A DNA stretch of 25,917 bases from the NCBI GenBank assembly GCA_036702855.1, contig DATNQF010000229.1, positions 1 to 25,917 on the forward strand, in the 5' to 3' direction. How positions within the stretch are numbered: position 1 is the stretch's first letter; each line of letters opens with the position of its first letter. This stretch comes from JACVSF01 sp036702855. GTDB taxonomy: Bacteria > Cyanobacteriota > Cyanobacteriia > Phormidesmidales > Phormidesmidaceae. The translations under genes and the position numbers were made by a program. The notes under the pieces were generated by a model. It worked only from the letters and a program-made list of their open reading frames with translations, was not told the DNA's origin and did not search any database. Positions 8,278 to 14,028 of this stretch are shown here, piece after piece.

Positions 8278-8300
8278 ATAGCACTATTTAATAGTGCTAT
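8278..8300. promoter_or_regulatory. Perfect 23-bp palindrome in divergent promoter region
   Basis: ATAGCACTATT (8278-8288) and AATAGTGCTAT (8290-8300) are exact reverse complements around a single central T. The element is AT-rich and lies 65 bp upstream of the Ca2+-ATPase start and 58 bp upstream of the divergent NTPase-like gene. The tight symmetry and location suggest an operator for a dimeric regulator acting on one or both promoters. No such regulator is encoded nearby, and a short RNA hairpin is the alternative. Confidence 0.5.
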
Positions 8301-8357
8301 TAAAAGCTTGATTCGAAAGTTGACAGAGAGGAGCGTTTTAACGTCCTTCACAATCCT

Positions 8358-9455
8358 ATGGTTAACCGTCCCTTCACACCTCAAGAATTGATCAGCCGAA
8401 AGGCAGAGCTAGACCAGATCTGTCAGCTTTTTGATCAAGATCGTGACTTTTTGCTGGTGGGCGTTCCTGGGATTGGACGTCGGACATTGATTCGGGCTGC
8501 TGCTCATCGAGTAGGCGCTAAGCGGTTAGAAATAGATTGTTTGCGGTGTCGCAGCGGCGGACAATTTCTTAGATTTTTAGCTGATGGAATAACAGAAACG
8601 TTTTCAACACCTGCAGAACAGGCTCTAATCCAACGCTGGAGCATAGAGCATCCACTGTCTCTTGATCAGTCCTTGGCCCCAGAGGTTCGTCTGGTTTGGC
8701 CAGACGAATCAGGTAAGGAATGGTTGTTGTTTCAAGCCTTATTGGCGTTGCCTCAGCAAATGGCGGAATGGCTCAACTGTCAGGTTGTGCTTGTATTTTC
8801 AAACTTTCCCCACATCCGTTCCTGGGATCGGCAGGGCAAATGGGAAACCTACCTGCGTCAGGAGATCCAGCGTCAGAGCCGGGTGAGTTACGTCCTGATT
8901 GCAACGATGGCTGAACCTTGGGTGCATGAAAGTGGTCTACCCGTGATTCATCTGCCCCCCCTCAAAAATGCTGATCTAGAAGCTTGGGTGATCCAGGTGA
9001 TGGCCTCAGAAGGGCTAAAGTTTGATCCCGATACTGGGGCACTAGAACTTTTTCTAAGCTACGTTCAAGGACATCTCGGTGATGCGATTGCTTTGCTTCA
9101 GCGCCTTTGGCTAAACCATCAAGCCTTTGGCTGCAAGGATAGTCCAGGATTAATTCAGGCTCACCACGTTCAACGCAGCATGTTAGCTCTGGTACAGGAC
9201 CTAACAGTTACGTTTGAAGCTCTGCTGCTGCTGTTGCCCCCTACCCAGGCCCGCGTACTTGAAAGTTTGTCTTTAGACCCGACCGATAGCCCTCAATCTC
9301 AGTCGTACATCAAAAAACACCAGCTCTCCCGAGGTGGTGGGTTGCAGGGAGCTTTGAACAGCCTGGAGCAAAAGGGACTGCTGTATGGTCCTGAGTTGCG
9401 CTATCGCATTGCTCTTCCGCTACTTGATTTTTGGCTTAGGCAGCGGCTAACTTAG
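8358..9455 (+). CDS. P-loop NTPase-like protein with degenerate Walker motifs and C-terminal winged helix
   Basis: I recognise the overall architecture of bacterial STAND/ATPase_2-like ATP-binding proteins, but not a specific function. The N-terminus (FTPQELISRKAELDQICQ, then DFLLVGVPGIGRRTLIRAA) resembles a Walker A at 35-43, but the expected GK[T/S] reads GRR followed by Thr. The segment where Walker B should be (CQVVLVFSNFPHIRSWDRQG, about 141-160) has Ser-Asn in place of Asp-Glu. A helical lid-like region follows. The last 85 residues (LLPPTQARVLESL, SYIKKHQLSRGGGLQGALNSLEQKGLLYGPE) look like a winged helix. No membrane segment is present. Codon use and HIP1-rich surroundings do not suggest recent transfer. 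It is divergent from the Ca2+-ATPase and could act as a nucleotide sensor or scaffold, but that is only inference. Confidence 0.75.
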   Translation: MVNRPFTPQELISRKAELDQICQLFDQDRDFLLVGVPGIGRRTLIRAAAHRVGAKRLEIDCLRCRSGGQFLRFLADGITETFSTPAEQALIQRWSIEHPLSLDQSLAPEVRLVWPDESGKEWLLFQALLALPQQMAEWLNCQVVLVFSNFPHIRSWDRQGKWETYLRQEIQRQSRVSYVLIATMAEPWVHESGLPVIHLPPLKNADLEAWVIQVMASEGLKFDPDTGALELFLSYVQGHLGDAIALLQRLWLNHQAFGCKDSPGLIQAHHVQRSMLALVQDLTVTFEALLLLLPPTQARVLESLSLDPTDSPQSQSYIKKHQLSRGGGLQGALNSLEQKGLLYGPELRYRIALPLLDFWLRQRLT

Positions 9456-9540
9456 CGCGAAGTAGTCAACCAGTTAAGAAGGCAATTATCCCAAAACCTG
9501 GCTGTAGGTAGATGCCTCTTGGATTGCCGCCAGTCAAAAG

Positions 9541-9698
9541 AAATGCTAGCTTCATTTGAAAATCCAGTAATCAAGTCAGCCTAATTTGGCCTCCTAGGCC
9601 AAAGCGGAGGAACCAGTTCCAGGGGCCAACCTCAATCCATGAGGAGGAAATCTCTCATTCCTAGCCCGTCAGCTAACTTCGTCGGCATTGAGAGGAGA
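9541..9698 (+). ncRNA. ydaO-yuaA (cyclic di-AMP) riboswitch
   Basis: The leader contains the conserved blocks of the c-di-AMP riboswitch in order. They are a GCGGAGGAACCAG block (9604-9616), a GGGGCCAA block (9622-9629) followed by a small hairpin CCTCA/TGAGG (9630-9634 with 9640-9644), and the nearly invariant GCCCGTCAGCTAACTTCG run (9664-9681). The segment ends in GGCATT (9684-9689), which pairs with AATGCT at 9542-9547 to close P1. An additional 7-bp hairpin TTTGGCC/GGCCAAA (9585-9591, 9597-9603) fits the variable 5' stem. The pattern matches what I know of the Thermoanaerobacter and Bacillus aptamers. It lies about 80 bases upstream of a permease gene on the same strand, as expected for a cis regulator. 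The family is recognised from memory, without a covariance search. Confidence 0.9.
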
Positions 9699-9713
9699 CT
9701 TACGAAAAGCCTT

Positions 9714-9775
9714 TAGACAAGTTGCTTTTTGTCTATCTCCTGGTAACGGTTGCTCAGTTGAGTGTTTGCAAGGAG
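9714..9775 (+). promoter_or_regulatory. Putative expression platform and Shine-Dalgarno of the riboswitch-controlled permease
   Basis: Between the aptamer and the start codon are a 7-bp hairpin TAGACAA/TTGTCTA (9714-9720 with 9729-9735) and a TCTCCT segment (9736-9741). CTCCT can pair with the Shine-Dalgarno AAGGAG at 9770-9775, or, as TCTCCT, with AGGAGA at 9693-9698 in the aptamer tail. Mutually exclusive pairing of this kind would give translational control. There is no U-rich terminator, which argues against transcriptional attenuation. The pairings are visible; the switching is inferred. Confidence 0.45.
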
Positions 9776-9780
9776 CGGAC

Positions 9781-11130
9781 ATGGAAAGTTGGCAAGCGAT
9801 CGCATCTCTAGCGATCTTCATTGGGGTCATCTTTTTTGTTACAACCGAGTGGCTGCACCTGACCATTGCAGCCCTTCTAGGAGCACTGCTGCTGGTGTTT
9901 CTGAACATCCTGACGCTAGAGGAGGGGATCAACTACATCAGCCGTAGTCATGCCACCCTAGCCCTATTTTTTGGCGTCATGGTGATGGTGCGGGCTTTTG
10001 AGCCGACACGCATCTTTGAATACCTAGCGACTCAGATGGTGTTGCTCGCTAAGGGCGAGGGCAAGCGCCTGCTATTGGGTATTGTGGCTCTGACTACCCC
10101 AGTCTGCGCCATGCTGCCTAATGCGACCACTGTGATGCTGCTAGCACCGCTGATTCCGCCAATTGCTGCGGAAATTGGAGTCGACTATGTGCCGCTGCTG
10201 ATTCTCATGGTGTTTGTTGCCAACAGCGCAGGACTGTTGACTCTTGTGGGCGATCCAGCCACTTTCATCGTGGGTGATGCGATCAACATGAGCTTTTTAG
10301 AGTACCTAAGTAAGCTCAGTGTGGGCGGTATTTTGGCGGTCGCAACGGTTGTGGTGCTGCTACCCGTTCTGTTTTCCGATATCTGGAATAGGAAGCTTGA
10401 TGACTTGTCCCACCTGCCCCATCCCCAGGTAAACCATCCCCGCATGTTGGCCCTAGGAGGGCTAGTGGTAGCCCTCGTGCTGATTTTTTTCGTGGTTGGG
10501 GAGGCTATGCCCATACCCATTTCCCCTGCCACAGTGGCGCTATTAGGTGCAGCCTTGTGTTTGCTCTTGACTCACCACAGCAAGATCGACTCTGTCCAGC
10601 ACGTCCTGCGAGATGTGGACTGGAGTACGCTGATTTTCTTTATGAGCATTTTTGTGCTGATTGGGGGCCTAGAGAAAACCGGGGTAATTAGCAGCGCATC
10701 GGGTCTGCTAGCCTTTATTCTGGGAAAAAACATTGCTATGGGCAGTATTTTGCTGCTGCTGGTAATTGGTCTGCTGTCTAGCGTGATCCCGAACATTCCT
10801 CTAGTGGTGGCAATGGTGCCTCTTTTGAAGGAATATGTGGTCAATGTCGGCATGGCTCCGCCAGAGGTGCTCAGTCCAGATTTTACGGGAGTGTTTCCTT
10901 TGGAGACATTACCGCTCTTCTACGCCATGATGTACGGCGCGACGCTGGGCGGAAACGGTACGTTGGTAGGTGCGTCTTCAAACATTGTGGCGGCAGGTAT
11001 TGCGGAGCAACATGGTAAGCCCATTTCCTTCTCTACCTTTTTGAAATATGGGCTCCCTACCATGGCGATGCAGCTCACGGTATTAGGAGTGTTTGTATTG
11101 ATTCGGTTTTTGCTAGTGCCAGTGAAGTGA
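9781..11130 (+). CDS. Ion transporter superfamily permease (SLC13/ArsB/NhaD-like), riboswitch-controlled
   Basis: This 449-aa, very hydrophobic inner-membrane permease resembles the ArsB/NhaD/SLC13 group and also the P-protein-like carriers. It begins with a membrane segment directly after MESWQAIASLAIFIG. Both inverted halves show the superfamily re-entrant loops: TTPVCAMLPNATTVMLLAPLIPP with TLVGDPATFIVGDAIN in the first, and SSVIPNIPLVVAMVPLL with GATLGGNGTLVGASSNIVAAG in the second. The ATG at 9781 is preferred over an in-frame ATG at 9688 because the earlier one lies inside the riboswitch aptamer, while 9781 has AAGGAG five bases upstream. Unlike the other permease in this window it has no RCK_C insert. 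The substrate (Na+/H+, arsenite, or an anion) cannot be decided from sequence, but control by a c-di-AMP riboswitch suggests an ionic or osmotic role. Confidence 0.88.
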   Translation: MESWQAIASLAIFIGVIFFVTTEWLHLTIAALLGALLLVFLNILTLEEGINYISRSHATLALFFGVMVMVRAFEPTRIFEYLATQMVLLAKGEGKRLLLGIVALTTPVCAMLPNATTVMLLAPLIPPIAAEIGVDYVPLLILMVFVANSAGLLTLVGDPATFIVGDAINMSFLEYLSKLSVGGILAVATVVVLLPVLFSDIWNRKLDDLSHLPHPQVNHPRMLALGGLVVALVLIFFVVGEAMPIPISPATVALLGAALCLLLTHHSKIDSVQHVLRDVDWSTLIFFMSIFVLIGGLEKTGVISSASGLLAFILGKNIAMGSILLLLVIGLLSSVIPNIPLVVAMVPLLKEYVVNVGMAPPEVLSPDFTGVFPLETLPLFYAMMYGATLGGNGTLVGASSNIVAAGIAEQHGKPISFSTFLKYGLPTMAMQLTVLGVFVLIRFLLVPVK

Positions 11131-11166
11131 AGGCAGAAGGTAAAAGAAGGCAAAAGGCAGAAGGGT
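11130..11166. repeat. Short purine-rich GGCAGAAGG-type intergenic repeat
   Basis: Directly after the permease stop, AAGGCAGAAGG, AAAGAAGGCAA and AAGGCAGAAGGG occur in tandem-like imperfect copies. The same word family appears at 41-125 and, inverted, at 198-215. It looks like a decayed low-complexity repeat rather than a mobile element. Confidence 0.45.
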
Positions 11167-11297
11167 AGTGTTGCTGGTTTTTGAAACTAATTTGATGACA
11201 AGCAAAAAGTGTGAGTCTTTCGCCCTGAAAAATTGCTTATGGCGCTCCCCGCTTTTTGTGAACGCGCTTTTTGTTAAACTTTCAATCTGCACGCTGG

Positions 11298-11304
11298 TAT
11301 AGAT
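11298..11304 (+). promoter_or_regulatory. Candidate -10 box (TATAGAT) upstream of proA
   Basis: TATAGAT lies 10 bases before the proA start. A weak -35-like TTAAAC sits 18 bases upstream (11274-11279). If used, transcription would begin only a few bases before the ATG, giving an almost leaderless mRNA, consistent with the absence of any Shine-Dalgarno. A single hexamer match is weak evidence. Confidence 0.3.
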
Positions 11305-11314
11305 TAACTGCACC

Positions 11315-12631
11315 ATGACTGTTTCTCCCCTAGCTTCTGAGGCGGTTTCGCTGACCGCGATCGCACAGCAAACCCGGCAGGCTGCTCAAGCGCTGGCGGG
11401 TCTTTCGGCTGATGCTAAAAATCAGGCGATCGAGGCGATTGCTAAGGCTTTGGAGGCTCATGAAACAGAAATCTTGGCGGCTAACCAAGCTGACTGTGAA
11501 GCGGCGATCGCAGATAGTCTAGCCAAGCCCCTCTATGGGCGACTGAAGTTGGATAGCGTTAAGCTCAAGGGTGCGATCGCAGGTGTGCGTGACGTCGCTA
11601 AGCTGCCAGATCCGGTAGGAACGGTGCAGATTCACCGAGAGCTGGATGATGGGCTGGTGCTAAAGCGGGTAGCTTGCCCGTTGGGGGTTTTGGGTGTCAT
11701 CTTTGAGTCCCGGCCCGATGCGGTGATGCAGATTTCTTCCCTAGCGGTGAAGTCAGGTAATGGGGTGATCTTGAAGGGTGGTAAAGAAGCAGTGCGCTCT
11801 TGCCAGGCCTTAGTCAAAGCAATTAAGCAAGGGCTGGAAACGGCGGGAGTCGATCCGGCAGCGGTGCAACTATTGACCACCCGAGAAGAAACGCGGGCCT
11901 TACTCCAACTGGAAGGCTACGTTGATCTGATCATTCCCCGTGGCTCAAACTCCTTTGTACGGTACGTGCAGGAAAATACGCGTATTCCTGTGCTCGGCCA
12001 TGCCGATGGCATTTGTCATTTATATGTTGATGCGGCGGCTGACTTGAATAAAGCGACGAGCCTTGCAGCGGATGCCAAAGCTGGCTACCCTTCTGCTTGC
12101 AACGCAATTGAAACGCTGTTAGTTCATCGGAAAGTGGCTGCAACCTTTCTGCCGAAAGTGGCCCAAGTGCTTCAATCTCTCCAGGTTGAGTTACGGGGAG
12201 ATGCCGCCACGCGCGAAGTGCTTCCTACCATTGCAACTGCAACTGAAGAGGATTGGGCCACTGAATATAGTGATTTGATTCTGGCGATTAAGGTGGTCGA
12301 TTCTCTGGACGAGGCTATTGACCACATCAATACCTACGGGTCGAGGCACACCGATGCGATCGCAACCGAAGACCTGCAAGCCGCTCAAATTTTCATGAAC
12401 AGAGTTGATGCGGCTGGCGTCTACCACAACTGCTCCACCCGCTTTGCCGATGGTTTTCGCTATGGGTTTGGCGCAGAGGTGGGCATTAGCACCCAAAAAA
12501 TGCCGCCCCGTGGCCCTGTTGGCCTAGAGGGACTCGTGACCTACAAGTATCAACTGGTAGGCAATGGTCATATTGTCGCCACTTACTCTGGTGAGAACGC
12601 CAAACCCTTCACCCATCGAGATCTAGCCTAG
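11315..12631 (+). CDS. proA: Glutamate-5-semialdehyde dehydrogenase (gamma-glutamyl phosphate reductase)
   Basis: ProA makes the second step of proline synthesis in the cytosol, the NADPH-dependent reduction of gamma-glutamyl phosphate to glutamate-5-semialdehyde. The 438-aa protein has the full ALDH-like fold: the VACPLGVLGVIFESRPDA cofactor segment at about 119-136, KSGNGVILKGGKEA (about 146-159), and DLIIPRGSN. The catalytic Cys262 is in AGYPSACNAIETLLVH. Near the C-terminus are NCSTRFADGFRYGFGAEVGIS and the characteristic ending GPVGLEGLVTYKY. No other in-frame ATG fits near the start, and no Shine-Dalgarno is seen. folB follows after 11 bp, so the two are probably one operon. proB is not in the window. 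The gene carries four HIP1 octamers. Confidence 0.97.
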   Translation: MTVSPLASEAVSLTAIAQQTRQAAQALAGLSADAKNQAIEAIAKALEAHETEILAANQADCEAAIADSLAKPLYGRLKLDSVKLKGAIAGVRDVAKLPDPVGTVQIHRELDDGLVLKRVACPLGVLGVIFESRPDAVMQISSLAVKSGNGVILKGGKEAVRSCQALVKAIKQGLETAGVDPAAVQLLTTREETRALLQLEGYVDLIIPRGSNSFVRYVQENTRIPVLGHADGICHLYVDAAADLNKATSLAADAKAGYPSACNAIETLLVHRKVAATFLPKVAQVLQSLQVELRGDAATREVLPTIATATEEDWATEYSDLILAIKVVDSLDEAIDHINTYGSRHTDAIATEDLQAAQIFMNRVDAAGVYHNCSTRFADGFRYGFGAEVGISTQKMPPRGPVGLEGLVTYKYQLVGNGHIVATYSGENAKPFTHRDLA

Positions 12632-12642
12632 GTAGAAGCCGT

Positions 12643-13053
12643 TTGACACAAGATTTCGTTTCCTCAAAGGATCACATTCATATATCGGGTATTCGGGCTT
12701 ACGGTTACACAGGTGCCCTACCCGAAGAGAACGTATTGGGGCAGTGGTTTGAAGTCGATCTCACCCTCTGGCTTGATCTTGCAAAAGCGGGAGAAAGCGA
12801 CCAATTGGCCGATACTCACAATTATGTGTATGGGGTTCAGGCTACCCAGCAAATTATTCGAGAGAGTCGCTTTAAGCTGATCGAAAAGCTGGCGAGTGCG
12901 ATCGCAACCGTAATTCTGCAATCAGATCCTCGCCTCATCCAAGTCAAAGTGCGCCTCACCAAACTCACGCCACCTATTCCTGAGTTCAGCGGTCAAATAG
13001 CAGTGGAAATTGTGAGAAGTCGAGAAGGTGACAAGGTTGCGAAGGGTGCATGA
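12643..13053 (+). CDS. folB: Dihydroneopterin aldolase
   Basis: FolB splits 7,8-dihydroneopterin to 6-hydroxymethyl-dihydropterin and glycolaldehyde in folate synthesis. The 136-aa protein matches the family: HIHISGIRAYGYTGALPEE at the N-terminus, with the substrate-binding Glu in PEE (28-29). LGQWFEVDLTL follows, then LADTHNYVYGV with a conserved Tyr, and VKVRLTKLTPPIPEF with the likely catalytic Lys107. The start is a TTG at 12643, chosen because no ATG lies between it and the conserved core and because it leaves only 11 bp after proA, implying co-transcription. Pairing of folate and proline genes has no obvious metabolic logic. Confidence 0.95.
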   Translation: MTQDFVSSKDHIHISGIRAYGYTGALPEENVLGQWFEVDLTLWLDLAKAGESDQLADTHNYVYGVQATQQIIRESRFKLIEKLASAIATVILQSDPRLIQVKVRLTKLTPPIPEFSGQIAVEIVRSREGDKVAKGA

Positions 13054-13083
13054 TGGGTGCCTTTAAAAAGTATCAGCCCCATC
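13052..13083 (+). terminator. Weak hairpin at the end of folB
   Basis: GATGGGTGC (from 13052, overlapping the stop codon) can pair with GCCCCATC (ending 13083) with one bulged base and a loop of about 15 bases. No U-tract follows. It is a plausible but weak end for the proA-folB transcript. Confidence 0.3.
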
Positions 13084-13374
13084 GCTAAAACACCGGCAGA
13101 GGGAGTTGCGTGGGGCTGGAGACGCAGTTAGGAGGTATCTTGCTTAAACCATATCTGCTGAAAGAGTGAGAAGGGCGAGTTTTAATAAGTTCTTAACGCT
13201 TTCGGGCAGCAAGTTTCAAATTTTTAACCTTGAGGAAGAAACCTGCTTTTTGAACCTGGCATCTTAATAATGAATTACCCGTCTTGATAGGGTCAAGAAC
13301 CTACAATTCTACGGATGTCACCCACAGGAGTTTCCCTCAATGATAGGGAAGGGTTTCTTGCCAATCTAATACAT

Positions 13375-13653
13375 ATGACTTCCTTTCCCACGCTGACTCT
13401 CCTGTTGAAGGGTTATCTGCTAAGTGTTCTAGGGGTACTGGTTTTAGTCCTGCCAGCATTTTTGCGGGACAAGACCCCTAACAGCAGAAGCATCACCTCC
13501 TGGATGACCCTTATCTTTTCCCTAGTGCTGGCACCGCTGACGCTGCCAAGTGTTCTTTTTCATCGGATCAAGCGGCTGACTCAAGGATTTAGATCCCAGA
13601 GCGTGAGACTTGCTCATAATTCATTAGGAACTAGGCCTAGGTCTTACAGATAG
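13375..13653 (+). CDS. Small two-segment membrane protein, function unknown
   Basis: This short frame gives 92 aa from the ATG at 13375. An upstream ATG at 13315 would add 20 hydrophilic residues (MSPTGVSLNDREGFLANLIH). I prefer the later start because the hydrophobic protein begins naturally there (MTSFPTLTLLLKGYLL), though neither start has a Shine-Dalgarno. There are two hydrophobic stretches, about residues 8-30 (LLLKGYLLSVLGVLVLVLP) and 42-60 (WMTLIFSLVLAPLTLPSVL). They are separated by a short charged loop with Arg-Asp-Lys and followed by a basic tail. The shape is a hairpin in the membrane with both ends likely cytoplasmic. I do not recognise a family. It stands alone between folB and the TCA-shunt pair. 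It could be spurious, but the residue composition looks like a real membrane protein. Confidence 0.6.
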   Translation: MTSFPTLTLLLKGYLLSVLGVLVLVLPAFLRDKTPNSRSITSWMTLIFSLVLAPLTLPSVLFHRIKRLTQGFRSQSVRLAHNSLGTRPRSYR

Positions 13654-14014
13654 TCCTTGGAAAGTCGATTCCAGGAAGACTCCAGACGGGTTTCAAAGTG
13701 GGAAGAGGGCAGCAGTGCTTGGGGTATTCGCCCAAGAGGCTGACACTAAATACGGAGTGATTAATGATACGCCTTGGAAGCGTTAACAATCTATACAGAA
13801 CCTAGGCTAGCCCTTAAATCTGCTGGCACAGTAAAGAGAGACGCCAATTTATTTGGGGTTGTCAGCCAAGTTTCTGCCAATCTTCTTGAGGTGGCGTAAA
13901 GAGTAGGAAGCTGGTGCGATACGTTAAGTCGATCTGACTGCCAGTCTTCCTGTTTTAGCGGCCAACTCGATTTCAGACTATCTATATGTGGCTAACGACC
14001 TCATGGGACACATG
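13654..14014 (+). other. Long leader/intergenic region before succinate-semialdehyde dehydrogenase
   Basis: No gene is visible in this stretch. It contains a small hairpin CTTGGG/CCCAAG (13718-13723 with 13731-13736), which could end the small membrane-protein transcript, and a longer-range match ACGCCA (about 13850) to TGGCGT (about 13895). I looked for a glutamine-type riboswitch and for an NtcA site (GTA-N8-TAC) and found neither. Its length suggests a promoter plus a structured 5' untranslated region. Confidence 0.4.
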
Positions 14015-14023
14015 AAGGAGGTC
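13997..14023 (+). promoter_or_regulatory. Hairpin that covers the Shine-Dalgarno of the SSADH gene
   Basis: A strong Shine-Dalgarno, AAGGAGGT (14015-14022), sits six bases before the ATG at 14029. GACCTC at 13997-14002 is an exact reverse complement of GAGGTC at 14018-14023, so the ribosome site can be folded into the 3' arm of a stem. Inside, CATG pairs with CATG (about 14002-14005 with 14011-14014) as an alternative. The pairing is visible; regulated translation is inferred. Confidence 0.5.
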
Positions 14024-14028
14024 AGGCT

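Noticed and set aside
8214..8384. 57-residue N-terminal extension of the Ca2+-ATPase
   Set aside because: It would run through the divergent promoter region and overlap the opposite gene; the family begins near the ATG at 8213.
9688..9780. In-frame upstream ATG extending the permease by 31 residues
   Set aside because: It lies in the 3' end of the riboswitch aptamer, the added residues are not membrane-like, and the ATG at 9781 has a proper Shine-Dalgarno.
9669..9932. Minus-strand 87-aa open frame across the riboswitch and permease start
   Set aside because: It is antisense to a structured RNA and a well-recognised gene, and has no recognisable protein features.
13654..14028. Possible glutamine (glnA) riboswitch or NtcA site upstream of SSADH
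   Set aside because: The conserved glnA-RNA blocks are absent and no GTA-N8-TAC was found; only generic hairpins remain.
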